DNA of 57,160 nucleotides, taken from the NCBI GenBank assembly GCA_028292625.1, contig JAQGLY010000003.1, forward strand, positions 1 to 57,160, given 5' to 3'. Source of the DNA: Herbaspirillum sp. (GTDB lineage Bacteria; Pseudomonadota; Gammaproteobacteria; Burkholderiales; Burkholderiaceae_D). This document shows, piece by piece, positions 32,955-41,488 of this stretch. The position numbers and the translations under genes are program-made. Positions within the stretch are counted from its first letter, which is position 1. Each line of letters opens with the position of its first letter. The notes below the pieces were generated by a model. That model saw only the letters and a list, made by a program, of their open reading frames with translations, was not told the origin of the DNA and did no database searches.

Positions 32955-32971
32955 TGCACGCACGCGGTGCG
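32955..32971. promoter_or_regulatory. NtrC-type enhancer site
   Basis: TGCAC-N6-GGTGCG agrees with the NtrC consensus TGCAC-N6-GGTGCA in ten of eleven defined bases. Its centre is about 125 bp upstream of the predicted rutA start site, a normal enhancer distance for sigma-54 promoters. Confidence 0.6.
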
Positions 32972-33195
32972 CAAGGGAACGAACTCAAGACTGGCGAGCG
33001 CCATCGCCTGGCATAGACCAAAGCGGCGCCGCCTTGGCACTGAAGTTGCAACCGGCTGTGGAGCAGCATAGGGTCATGCGCCGGCATCCCGCCCGTCGGA
33101 ATACTATGTCGCGACGCGGACGCCTTGATTTTCCGTAGAGCCGGCGCGAACACCGTACCGGTCGCCCATTGCGCCGCATTGACCATGGAGCTTGT

Positions 33196-33900
33196 TTGAG
33201 CATTCAGAAACTGCCAGGAAAAATTCCGACCGTACGCCAATCGCGCGGCGAACTGCAACGACCGCCGATCGATAAAAAAGAGCCGGGCGCGCGCAGGTTG
33301 CGCGTGATGGAGGCAAAAAAAGAGGTGATTCATCAAGCCGCACTGGAAATTTTCTCGCAGTACGGTTTTTATGGTTCCAGTCTGGATCAGATCGCGAATC
33401 TTGCCGATATATCGAAAACCAATTTGCTGTATTACTTCGGCTCCAAGGAAGAGCTCTATCTGTCGGTGCTCAAACGCCTGCTGCACATCTGGCTGGAACC
33501 GCTGCTCAACTTCACCGCCGATCAGGAGCCGCTGCAGGCGATACGCGAATATCTGCGCATCAAGATCCAGTACTCGCGCAATCATCCCAAGGCGTCACGG
33601 CTGTTCTGCTTTGAAGTCATGCACGGCGCGCCGCTGCTGAAGGATGAGCTGGAAGGCGCTTTGCGTGAACTGGTTACGCAAAAGGCAGTGGTGATCCGCC
33701 ACTGGATCGCGGCGGGACGGCTGGCGCCGGTCGATCCCTACCATCTGATTTTTTCAATGTGGGCGACTACCCAGCACTATGCCGATTACGCCGTGCAGAT
33801 TCAGGCCATCCTCGGGAAGGACTTGACCGACGACGAATTCCTTGAGGAAGCAACCGCCAATATCCAGAAGATCATCTTGAACGGCATCGCCCCGCGTTGA
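33196..33900 (+). CDS. rutR: RutR, TetR-family regulator of pyrimidine utilization
   Basis: A TetR-family repressor, 234 aa from the proposed TTG start. The helix-turn-helix region HQAALEIFSQYGFYGSSLDQ followed by DISKTNLLYYFGSKEELYL, and the ligand domain with ASRLFCFEVMHGAPLL and WATTQHYADYAVQ, align closely with E. coli RutR, whose ligand is uracil or thymine. The start is uncertain: TTG at 33196 has a GGAG site 5 bases before it, TTG at 33169 has none, and ATG at 33307 would remove the N-terminal tail that E. coli RutR also has. It is divergent from rutA. Confidence 0.9.
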   Translation: MSIQKLPGKIPTVRQSRGELQRPPIDKKEPGARRLRVMEAKKEVIHQAALEIFSQYGFYGSSLDQIANLADISKTNLLYYFGSKEELYLSVLKRLLHIWLEPLLNFTADQEPLQAIREYLRIKIQYSRNHPKASRLFCFEVMHGAPLLKDELEGALRELVTQKAVVIRHWIAAGRLAPVDPYHLIFSMWATTQHYADYAVQIQAILGKDLTDDEFLEEATANIQKIILNGIAPR

Positions 33901-33904
33901 AATC

Positions 33905-33953
33905 GGGGCAGTTGGGCAGTTGGGGCAGTTGGGGCAGTTGGGGCAGTTGGGGC
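33905..33953. repeat. 10-bp tandem repeat (GGGGCAGTTG, about five copies)
   Basis: Directly after the rutR stop, GGGCAGTTG units repeat five times (one copy lacks a G). The pattern is a simple slippage-prone array in a non-coding gap before the tRNA. It is not a terminator, as it has no hairpin with a T tract. Confidence 0.8.
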
Positions 33954-34020
33954 TGAATTGGGGGACGGGTCAAACAGATGGGGGCAAAACGATGGGGAAA
34001 AACGGACACTGCCTAAATTG

Positions 34021-34105
34021 TGGTGGGGATAGTCAGACTCGAACTGACACAGATTGCTCCGCAAGAACCTAAATCTTGTGCGTCTACCAATTTCGCCATA
34101 TCCCC
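34021..34105 (-). tRNA. tRNA-Leu (anticodon TAG)
   Basis: An 85-nt gene on the minus strand including an encoded CCA end. Acceptor stem GGGGATA pairs with TATCCCC, the anticodon stem AAGA/TCTT encloses a TTTAGGT loop with TAG anticodon, a class II long variable arm follows, and the T arm GTTCGAGTC is normal. Confidence 0.95.
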
Positions 34106-34107
34106 GA

Positions 34108-34147
34108 CACCTAAATCCAGTGCGCCTACCAAATGCGCTCTATCTGC
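34108..34147 (-). pseudogene. Decayed 5' half of a tRNA-Leu (TAG) gene
   Basis: Immediately 5' of the intact tRNA-Leu, 40 bases on the minus strand align with its acceptor, D-arm and anticodon arm with 30 of 40 identities, including TTGGTAGGCGCA and GATTTAGGT with the TAG anticodon. It stops after the anticodon loop, so it cannot fold as a tRNA. It may derive from a duplicated tRNA gene truncated by recombination. Confidence 0.7.
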
Positions 34148-34314
34148 AGATGCGCGTATTTTACCGAATACGCCGGCATTTATCCATTCATATCGAGACC
34201 GCGGCTTTACAAGTCCGGCGCCGTTTATCCCTTATCATGCCGTCTGCGACCATTGCGCCGCTCATTTTTCTCCCGTTAAAAAGGTGATCGACATCGTGTT
34301 TCCAGCCCCGAGCA

Positions 34315-35181
34315 ATGCCCGCCATGAATGAACCGCGCGCGGATGCCTCCGGCATGGCGGCGACGGACTTCAAACCGCTGACCCACTATGAAAACTTCCC
34401 GGTGGCGTCGCTGCTGCTGCCGGCGCGCCTGCGCCCCGCGGTGCAGGTGATTTACGCCTTCGCCCGCAGCGCGGACGATATCGCCGACGAAGGCGATGCG
34501 CAGCCGGAACAGCGTCTGGCCGCTTTGCAGGAATACGAGACGGCAGTGAACGAAATCGCACAAGGCTTGCCACAGCAGGATCCCTTATTTGCGGCGCTGG
34601 CCGGCGTCATCCGGCAATACCGGCTCCCGCCGCCGCTGTTCCTGGCGTTGATCTCGGCATTCAAGCAAGACGTCGTGACCACCCGTTACCCGACATTTGC
34701 CGGCCTGCTCGATTATTGCGACCGCTCCGCCAACCCGGTCGGTCATCTCATGCTGCATTTGTATGGAAAGGCCGAGGCGCAAAATCTCCGGGATTCCGAC
34801 GCCATTTGCTCCGCACTGCAACTGATCAATTTCTGGCAAGACGTCGGCATCGACTGGCAAAAGGCGCGGATCTACCTGCCGCTGGAAGACCTGCGGCGTT
34901 TCGGCGTGACCGAAACAGCCATCGCCGACGGCCGCGCCGATGCGGCCTGGCGCCGGCTGATGGCGTTCGAAATCGGGCGCGCCCGTGAGTTGATGCTGTC
35001 CGGCGCGCCCTTGGCGAGCCGCCTGCCCGGCCGCCTGGGCTGGGAATTGCGGCTGGTGGTGCAAGGCGGCTTGCGCATTCTGGACCGGATCGCAGCTAAC
35101 GATTATGACGTGTTCCGCCGTCGCCCGATGTTGGGCATGCGCGACTGGCCGGCGATTTTATGGCGCGGCTTGCGTATGTAA
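34315..35181 (+). CDS. hpnC: Squalene synthase HpnC (presqualene diphosphate step)
   Basis: A 288-aa trans-prenyltransferase of the squalene/phytoene synthase family. The two Asp-rich metal motifs are SADDIADE (about residue 52) and NFWQDVGIDWQKARIYLP (about 172-189), and LLDYCDRSANPVGHLML lies between them. In the bacterial three-enzyme route HpnD forms presqualene diphosphate, HpnC converts it to hydroxysqualene and HpnE reduces that to squalene. The start may be 34315 or the Met at 34324. It is the first gene of hpnC-hpnD-hpnE. No hopene cyclase is in the window. Confidence 0.92.
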   Translation: MPAMNEPRADASGMAATDFKPLTHYENFPVASLLLPARLRPAVQVIYAFARSADDIADEGDAQPEQRLAALQEYETAVNEIAQGLPQQDPLFAALAGVIRQYRLPPPLFLALISAFKQDVVTTRYPTFAGLLDYCDRSANPVGHLMLHLYGKAEAQNLRDSDAICSALQLINFWQDVGIDWQKARIYLPLEDLRRFGVTETAIADGRADAAWRRLMAFEIGRARELMLSGAPLASRLPGRLGWELRLVVQGGLRILDRIAANDYDVFRRRPMLGMRDWPAILWRGLRM

Positions 35182-35281
35182 GCATGGCAACTTTCGATTG
35201 TCCCGGCCGGACCAGTCGGCTAGCATAGCGCCTGCCATTACTCCGCAACAGCATCGCTTTTTCATCTCATCGCTCTTACTT

Positions 35282-36115
35282 ATGTCACCAGACGAATATT
35301 GCCAACAGAAAACCGCGCAAAGCGGATCCAGTTTTTATTACAGTTTTCTGTTTTTGCCGCCGCTGCGGCGCCGTGCGATTACCGCGCTGTATGCATTCTG
35401 CCGCGAAGTGGACGATACGGTCGACAATGCCACCGATGAACACGTCGCGCGTACCAAATTGATGTGGTGGCGCCACGAAATCGCCTCCATGCTGGACGGT
35501 CATCCCAGCCATCCGGTGACGCTGGCGCTCCAACCGCATCTGGCGGCCTATGATTTGAAGGGCGAACATCTGCAGGCCATCATCGACGGCATGGAAATGG
35601 ATTTGAGCCAGACGCGTTATCTGGACTATATCGCGCTCCAAAAATATTGCTGGCATGTGGCCGGCGTGGTCGGCATTCTGTCGGCCGGCATTTTCGGCGC
35701 GACCACGCCGGCCACGCTGGCCTATGCGGAAAAGCTGGGCCTGGCGTTTCAATTGACCAATATCATTCGCGACGTCGGCGAAGACGGCCGCAAGGGGCGT
35801 ATCTATCTGCCGGTCAACGAATTGCAGCAATTCGGCGTGACCGCGGCCGATATCCTGAATGCGCGCCACAGCGAGAATTTCGAAAAACTGATGCAATTCC
35901 AGGCGGCGCGCGCGCAGGCCGTCTACGACGAGGCCTTTGCGCTGTTGCCGCGGCAGGACCGGCGCGCGCAACGGCCAGGGCTGATCATGGCGGCGATTTA
36001 TCGCACGCTGCTCGATGAAATCGAACGCGACGGCTTTCATGTGCTCAAGCAGCGTATTGCACTGACGCCGATCCGCAAGCTATGGCTGGCCTGGAAGACC
36101 TATATCCGCAACTGA
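35282..36115 (+). CDS. hpnD: Presqualene diphosphate synthase HpnD
   Basis: A 277-aa squalene/phytoene synthase-family enzyme. The first Asp-rich motif CREVDDTVDNATD is at about residue 40 and the second is LTNIIRDVGEDGRKGRIYLP at about 156-175, with YCWHVAGVVGILSAGIFG in between. It condenses two farnesyl diphosphates. The chosen ATG at 35282 gives the family N-terminus MSPDEYCQQKTAQSGSSFYY; the frame open from 35105 would overlap the end of hpnC. It lies 100 bp after hpnC. Confidence 0.93.
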   Translation: MSPDEYCQQKTAQSGSSFYYSFLFLPPLRRRAITALYAFCREVDDTVDNATDEHVARTKLMWWRHEIASMLDGHPSHPVTLALQPHLAAYDLKGEHLQAIIDGMEMDLSQTRYLDYIALQKYCWHVAGVVGILSAGIFGATTPATLAYAEKLGLAFQLTNIIRDVGEDGRKGRIYLPVNELQQFGVTAADILNARHSENFEKLMQFQAARAQAVYDEAFALLPRQDRRAQRPGLIMAAIYRTLLDEIERDGFHVLKQRIALTPIRKLWLAWKTYIRN

Positions 36116-36151
36116 CATGTCCATCGCTCACTCTCAGCGGAGTTTTCCGCA

Positions 36152-37483
36152 TTGAACAGGCGCCTGCGCACCGCAGTCGTCGGCGCCGGCTGGGCCGGCT
36201 GCGCAGCCGCCGTGACCTTGGCGCGCGCCGGCCACGACGTGACCCTGCTGGAAGCCGGGCGCATGCTGGGCGGCCGCGCGCGCCGCGTCGACGTCGGCGG
36301 CAAGGCGCTGGATAACGGCCAGCATATTCTGCTGGGCGCCTATCGCGCCAGTCTGGACATGATGCGCATGCTGAAGGTCGATATCGATGCGGCAATGCTG
36401 CGCGTGCCTCTGCAAATGCGCTATCCGCCGGATTGCGATGGCGTCGATTTCATTGCGCCGCGCTTGCCTGCGCCGCTGCATCTGCTGTTTGCGCTGTGCC
36501 GCGCGAAAGGCATGCCGCGCGGCGACAAGCTGGCGCTGGCGCGTTTTTTCAGCGCGATGCGCTGGATCGCCTGGCGGCTGGATGAGGATTGTTCGGTGCT
36601 GGAGCTGCTGCAGCGCTACGATCAAAGCGAATTTCTATGTCGCCGCATATGGCGGCCGCTATGCGTTGCGGCGCTGAACACACCGCCGCAACGCGCGTCG
36701 GCGCAGGTCTTTCTGGCCGTGCTGCGCGATAGCCTGGCCGCGCCGCGCCGCGGCGCCTCCGATATGCTGTTGCCGCGCGTCGACTTGAGCGCCCTGCTGC
36801 CGCAGCGCGCGGCGGAATATCTGCAACGCGCCGGCGCCCGCGTCGAAACCGGCGCCGCGGTCAAGCGGATAGCCCGCGCATCCGATGACATGTACTGGAC
36901 GCTGCAATTCAGCGACCCGCAACGCGCTCCGGTAATCGCCGACAAAATCATTGTCGCGACCGCGCCGGAACAGGCCGCCGCCCTGCTCGCCGAGTTAAGC
37001 GACACACGGATGCTGGCAGCGTTTTCCTACGAGCCGATCACCACCTGTTATCTGCAGTATCCATCGGACATGCGGCTGGACCGGGTGTTTTATGCGTTGC
37101 CGGACGATCCATCCTTGGCGGCGTGGGGCCAATATGTGTTCGATCGTGGCCAGCTGGATCCTGCGCAAGCCGGTTTGCTCGCCGTGGTGGTCAGCAGCGC
37201 CGGCGACGCGATTGCGCCGGGCCTGACGGCTTTGCCAAGCCAGATCGCCGCGCAGTTGGCGAGCGTATTGCGGCTGCCGGCGTTGGCAATCCCGTTGTGG
37301 AGCAAGGTCATCGGTGAAAAACGGGCGACGTTTTCGTGCGCGCCGGGCTTGCGGCGGCCGGGACATCGTACCGATGCGGAGGGTATTTTTCTTGCCGGCG
37401 ATTACACTGAGGGCGATTACCCTGCCACGCTGGAAGCGGCGGTGCGCAGCGGCATTGCGGCGGCGACATTGATCGATGCCTGA
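36152..37483 (+). CDS. hpnE: Hydroxysqualene dehydroxylase HpnE
   Basis: A 443-aa FAD-dependent amine-oxidase/phytoene-desaturase-fold protein. It opens with the Rossmann GxGxxG motif AVVGAGWAGCAAAV, followed by LEAGRMLGGRARRVDVGG and DNGQHILLGAY, and ends with GIFLAGDYTEGDYPATLEAAVRSG, a flavin-binding tail. It reduces hydroxysqualene to squalene. The start is a TTG at 36152 with a GGAG site 9 bases before it, 36 bp after the hpnD stop. Confidence 0.92.
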   Translation: MNRRLRTAVVGAGWAGCAAAVTLARAGHDVTLLEAGRMLGGRARRVDVGGKALDNGQHILLGAYRASLDMMRMLKVDIDAAMLRVPLQMRYPPDCDGVDFIAPRLPAPLHLLFALCRAKGMPRGDKLALARFFSAMRWIAWRLDEDCSVLELLQRYDQSEFLCRRIWRPLCVAALNTPPQRASAQVFLAVLRDSLAAPRRGASDMLLPRVDLSALLPQRAAEYLQRAGARVETGAAVKRIARASDDMYWTLQFSDPQRAPVIADKIIVATAPEQAAALLAELSDTRMLAAFSYEPITTCYLQYPSDMRLDRVFYALPDDPSLAAWGQYVFDRGQLDPAQAGLLAVVVSSAGDAIAPGLTALPSQIAAQLASVLRLPALAIPLWSKVIGEKRATFSCAPGLRRPGHRTDAEGIFLAGDYTEGDYPATLEAAVRSGIAAATLIDA

Positions 37484-37521
37484 CATGAATCGGCGCGGCA
37501 AGAACCTGCGCCCATACTATT

Positions 37522-38076
37522 TCAGACTTCCCAGTCGCCGCGAGAGATTTTGTCGAGCCAGAACGCGCCGATGATCGTCTTCACGTCGGTTACCTGCCCG
37601 TTGCGCACGCCATTCATCAGCTCGCTCAGCGGCGCTTTGTAGACGTCCAGAAACTCGCCGTCGTCCAGCGTGCTGCCGCCGGCGACCAGGCCGCGCGCCA
37701 GATAGATGTCCAGATGCTCATCGGAATACGCAATGGCATTGTGAATCGTGCAGACGAAGCGCCAGTCGGTCGCGGTGTAGCCGGTTTCTTCCCTTAATTC
37801 GCGCTGTGCGCAGATCAGTGAATCCTCCCCGACGTCGATTTTCCCGGCCGGGAACTCGATAAAGACGCGATCCAGCGGATAGCGGAACTGGCGTTCCAGC
37901 AGCACGCTGCCGTCGTCGAATACCGGCAGAATGACCGTCGCGCCGGGATGTTTGATGTGCTCGCGTATGGCCGGCTTGCCGTTGGGCAAACGCACCGTAT
38001 CGCTGACCAGTTTCAGGAAATGGCCGTCATAGGCCGTCTTGCTGTCGATTTTGACTTCGACCAAATGCTCATCCAT
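37522..38076 (-). CDS. NUDIX hydrolase, ADP-ribose pyrophosphatase type
   Basis: A 184-aa NUDIX protein. The Nudix box is complete: the Gly of AGKIDVGE, then QRELREETGY (pattern GX5EX7REUXEEXGU) at about residues 76-98. The wider pattern (VILPVFDDGSVLLERQFRYPLDRVFIEFPAG) matches ADP-ribose pyrophosphatases. The ATG at 38076 has a GGAGA site; the longer frame to 38286 overlaps the DUF2818 gene and is rejected. It sits at the distal end of the nuo transcript, a typical place in Burkholderiales. Confidence 0.9.
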   Translation of the reverse strand: MDEHLVEVKIDSKTAYDGHFLKLVSDTVRLPNGKPAIREHIKHPGATVILPVFDDGSVLLERQFRYPLDRVFIEFPAGKIDVGEDSLICAQRELREETGYTATDWRFVCTIHNAIAYSDEHLDIYLARGLVAGGSTLDDGEFLDVYKAPLSELMNGVRNGQVTDVKTIIGAFWLDKISRGDWEV

Positions 38077-38105
38077 GCATTTCTCCGGCGTATCGCGTAT
38101 TCGGC

Positions 38106-38417
38106 TCAGCGATGTTTGTACAGATAACGGAAAACGTAGCCCGGAAAAGCGAACACCAGGAATAGGCACCCGCTGATGGCAAAGAATTCCCAGTGGTGGG
38201 CGAAGGTATTGCCGATCGTAGATTCCAGAAAATACGCGGCGCCGCCGACCGCAAAATACAGCACCACTAATTCGATCAGACGCCACCAGATCGGCTTGAC
38301 GTAGCCCTCGCTGCGGTTAAGCGGAATGACGGCGAACAACTGCTGATTCAGAAAAGGCAGATTGGCGGCGATCAGCGCCAGCAGGATGACGGCCCAGCTA
38401 TACAGGGAAACGTTCAC
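38106..38417 (-). CDS. DUF2818 membrane protein at the end of the nuo operon
   Basis: A 103-aa protein with about three hydrophobic segments (SLYSWAVILLALIAANLPFLNQ, then WRLIELVVLYFAVGGAAYF, then FAISGCLFLVFAFPGYVFRYLY) and a basic C-terminus. It matches the DUF2818 family that follows nuoN in many betaproteobacteria. A role in complex I assembly or function has been suggested only by linkage. It begins 16 bp after the nuoN stop. Confidence 0.88.
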   Translation of the reverse strand: MNVSLYSWAVILLALIAANLPFLNQQLFAVIPLNRSEGYVKPIWWRLIELVVLYFAVGGAAYFLESTIGNTFAHHWEFFAISGCLFLVFAFPGYVFRYLYKHR

Positions 38418-38432
38418 TGACGGCGCCCGGCA

Positions 38433-39938
38433 TCAATGCATCACCACACTGAGGAACGACGACATGGTCTTCACCATCGTTTGCGCCGACAGATCCATCA
38501 GCATGCCGGGCCACAAACCGATGACCAGCACGGCCAGGCCGTTGAGGCTGAGCACCACGCGCACGTCGATGCTGGTCGCCAGCTTGGCGGTGTCGATCGC
38601 ATCGTCGAAATACATCAGTTTGACCACGCGCAGATAGTAGAACGCGCCGATCAGCGAGAACAGCACCGCCACCACCGGCAACCAGATCTGGCCGGTCGCC
38701 AGCGCCGCCTGCAGCACTGACAGCTTGGCGTAGAAACCGACTGTAGGCGGCAAGCCGGCCAGCGACAGCATCATCATCATCATCAGGAAGGCAAACCATG
38801 GGCTGCGCTGATTCAGACCCTTGAAATCCTCGAGCCGGTCGCCTTCGAAGCCGGCGCGCGACATCAGCAGGATCACGCCGAAAGTACCCAGCGTCGTCAG
38901 CACATAGGTAATCGCATAGAACAATGCCGAGCTATACGCATTCGGCGCCGCGTACAGGCTGTTGCCGACCACGCCTGACAGCAGGCCCAGCAGCATGAAG
39001 CCCATATGCGAAATGGTCGAATACGCCAGCATGCGTTTCAGATTGGTTTGCGCGATCGCGGTGATGTTGCCGATGGCCAGCGACAGCACGGCCAGCACCA
39101 GCAGCATTTGCTGCCAGTCGATCGCCAGCGGCAACAGGCCTTCGACCAGAATACGGTAAGTGATGACGAAAGCCGCCAGCTTCGGCGCCGCGCCCAGCAA
39201 CAGCGTCACCGCGGTCGGCGCGCCCTGATAAACGTCGGGTATCCACATGTGGAACGGCACCGCGCCCAGCTTGAAGGCCAGGCCCGCGACCATGAACACC
39301 AGACCGAACACCAGAATCGTACGATCGACCTGACCGCTGGCGATCGCCTGGAATATCGCAGGCAATTCCAGCGCGCCGGTAGCGCCGTACAGCATCGAAA
39401 TCCCGTACAACAGGAAGCCGGAGGCCAGCGCGCCCAGCACGAAATACTTCATCGCGGCTTCGGTGGCCGCCGTATTGTCGCGGCGCAAGGCGGTCAAGGC
39501 GTACAGCGACAGCGACATCAGTTCCAGGCCCAGATAGATGCTGAGCAGGCTGTTGGCCGAAATCATGATCATCTGACCCAGCATCGCAAACAGCGCCAGC
39601 GTATAGAATTCGCCGCCCAGATGATTGCCGACCATTTCACGAACGGTAATATAGGCGCGCGAATACACCAGCGTCATCGCCACCGCGCCATACACGGCCA
39701 GCTTCATCACTTCGGCCAGCGGATCGGTCACGAACATATTGTTGAAGGTGTATACGGTGGCGCCGCTGCCGGAATGCAGCAGCGTCAGCGCGGCGCAGCC
39801 GGCGATGGTCAGCAGCGACAGGTAGTAGGTGACGATGCGTTTGGCATCCGGCAGGAACATATCGATCAGCAGAATCGCGGAGGCCGCGATCAGCAGAAAT
39901 ATTTCCGGATAAACAGGGATCAGATTCAGATTATTCAT
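38433..39938 (-). CDS. nuoN: NADH-quinone oxidoreductase subunit N
   Basis: A 501-aa, about 14-helix Mrp-antiporter-like subunit of the proton-pumping membrane arm of complex I. The broken-helix and Lys regions are visible in [25 protein letters not shown], and [14 protein letters not shown] follows. It is the last core subunit gene and lies 32 bp after nuoM. Confidence 0.95.
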   Translation of the reverse strand: MNNLNLIPVYPEIFLLIAASAILLIDMFLPDAKRIVTYYLSLLTIAGCAALTLLHSGSGATVYTFNNMFVTDPLAEVMKLAVYGAVAMTLVYSRAYITVREMVGNHLGGEFYTLALFAMLGQMIMISANSLLSIYLGLELMSLSLYALTALRRDNTAATEAAMKYFVLGALASGFLLYGISMLYGATGALELPAIFQAIASGQVDRTILVFGLVFMVAGLAFKLGAVPFHMWIPDVYQGAPTAVTLLLGAAPKLAAFVITYRILVEGLLPLAIDWQQMLLVLAVLSLAIGNITAIAQTNLKRMLAYSTISHMGFMLLGLLSGVVGNSLYAAPNAYSSALFYAITYVLTTLGTFGVILLMSRAGFEGDRLEDFKGLNQRSPWFAFLMMMMMLSLAGLPPTVGFYAKLSVLQAALATGQIWLPVVAVLFSLIGAFYYLRVVKLMYFDDAIDTAKLATSIDVRVVLSLNGLAVLVIGLWPGMLMDLSAQTMVKTMSSFLSVVMH

Positions 39939-39970
39939 TTATTTGCCGATTTTTATACGCTGGTCGCATG

Positions 39971-41461
39971 TCAGTTGATTTTCGAGATGGCGATATGCTT
40001 GAGCAGTTCGCCGACCGACACCTGCATCGCGTCGGTGACCGGCGCCGGGTACAGACCCATTGCAAGTACCGCGATGGTCAGCAGTGCGAGTATCAGAAAT
40101 TCGCGCTTGTTCAAATCCAACAGTTCGGCCACGTGATGATTGGCGACGACGCCGAAAATGACGCGCTTGGCCAGCCACAGGGAATAGGCAGCGCCCAGGA
40201 CCAGGGCGGTGGCGGCCAGCAGGCCGATCCAGAAATTGAATTTGACCGCGCCCAGGATGACCATGAATTCGCCGACGAAACCGGAAGTCCCCGGCAAGCC
40301 GCAATTGGCCAGCGAGAACAGAATGAAGAACACGGCGAAACGCGGCATCTTGTGCACCACGCCGCCGAAATCGGCGATCTGGCGGGTGTGCATGCGGTCG
40401 TACAGCACGCCGATGCACATGAACATCGCGCCGGACACAAAGCCGTGCGAAATCATCTGCGCAATCGCGCCCTGCACCGCCATGTCGTTGAACATGAAGA
40501 AGCCCAGCGTGACGAAACCCATGTGCGCGATCGACGAATACGCCACCAGCTTCTTCATATCGGTTTGCACCAGCGCCACCAGGCCGACGTAGATCACGGC
40601 GATCAGCGACAGCGTGATCATGAAGCCCGACAGATAATGGCTGGCGTCGGGCGTGATCGGCAGCGAGAACCGCAGAAAGCCGTAACCACCCAGTTTCAGC
40701 ATGATGGCGGCCAGCACGATGGAGCCGCCGGTCGGCGCTTCAACGTGGGCGTCCGGCAGCCAGGTATGCACCGGCCACATCGGCACCTTGACCGCGAACG
40801 CCATCAGCAGCGCGAAGAAAATCAGGACCTGCTCGGTCATCGACAACGGCACCTGCTGCCAGGTCAGGATATCGAACGAACCGCCGGACACGAAATACAG
40901 ATAGATCACCGCGATCAGCATCAGCAGCGAACCCATCAGCGTGTACAGGAAGAACTTGACCGCCGCATACACGCGGTTGGAGCCGCCCCAGACACCGACG
41001 ATGATGAACATCGGAATCAGCGTGGCCTCGAAGAATACGTAGAACAGCAGGCCGTCGAGCGCGCAGAACACGCCGATCATCAGGCCGGACAGGATCAGGA
41101 AGGCGCCCATGTACTGCGCGACCCGCTTCTCAATCACCCGCCAGCCGGCTATCACCACCAGCACCGTGATGAACGCGGTCAGCGGCAGGAACCACAGCGA
41201 CAGGCCATCGATGCCCAGCGCGTAGCGGATGCTGAAACGGTCGATCCAGGGCGTGTTTTCGACGAACTGCATGCCGTGGAACGCATTGTCGAAATGCATC
41301 ACCAACGGCAGCGTCGCCGCGAAGCTGACGATGGAGCCGATCAGCGCCAGCCAGCGCGCCAGTTGTGGATTATCGTCGCGGCCGATTGCCAGGACGAGCA
41401 GACCGAAAGCGACCGGCAACCAGATCGCAAGGCTGAGAAGAGGGAAAGTTGACTGCATCAT
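39971..41461 (-). CDS. nuoM: NADH-quinone oxidoreductase subunit M
   Basis: A 496-aa antiporter-like subunit of the complex I membrane arm. Hallmarks are FYVFFEATLIPMFIIVGVWGG (with the conserved Glu on helix 5), AFAVKVPMWPVHTWLPDAHVEAPTGGS and AYSSIAHMGFVTLG. It lies 27 bp downstream of nuoL. Confidence 0.96.
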   Translation of the reverse strand: MMQSTFPLLSLAIWLPVAFGLLVLAIGRDDNPQLARWLALIGSIVSFAATLPLVMHFDNAFHGMQFVENTPWIDRFSIRYALGIDGLSLWFLPLTAFITVLVVIAGWRVIEKRVAQYMGAFLILSGLMIGVFCALDGLLFYVFFEATLIPMFIIVGVWGGSNRVYAAVKFFLYTLMGSLLMLIAVIYLYFVSGGSFDILTWQQVPLSMTEQVLIFFALLMAFAVKVPMWPVHTWLPDAHVEAPTGGSIVLAAIMLKLGGYGFLRFSLPITPDASHYLSGFMITLSLIAVIYVGLVALVQTDMKKLVAYSSIAHMGFVTLGFFMFNDMAVQGAIAQMISHGFVSGAMFMCIGVLYDRMHTRQIADFGGVVHKMPRFAVFFILFSLANCGLPGTSGFVGEFMVILGAVKFNFWIGLLAATALVLGAAYSLWLAKRVIFGVVANHHVAELLDLNKREFLILALLTIAVLAMGLYPAPVTDAMQVSVGELLKHIAISKIN

Positions 41462-41488
41462 GGTTATTATTTACTTAACTCCGCCAAC

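Larger units (their letters stand above)
32770..33195. other. Divergent rutA-rutR control region
   Basis: A 426-bp spacer. On the rutA side lie the sigma-54 element (32848-32863), a RutR-like palindrome (32934-32949) and an NtrC-type site (32955-32971). A further half-site TTGACCA lies at 33179-33185 near the rutR start. Short open frames in this region show no family similarity. No RNA gene was seen. Confidence 0.6.

Noticed and set aside
33905..33953. CRISPR-like array after rutR
   Set aside because: The 10-bp units are contiguous with no spacers; this is a simple tandem repeat. No cas genes are present in the window.
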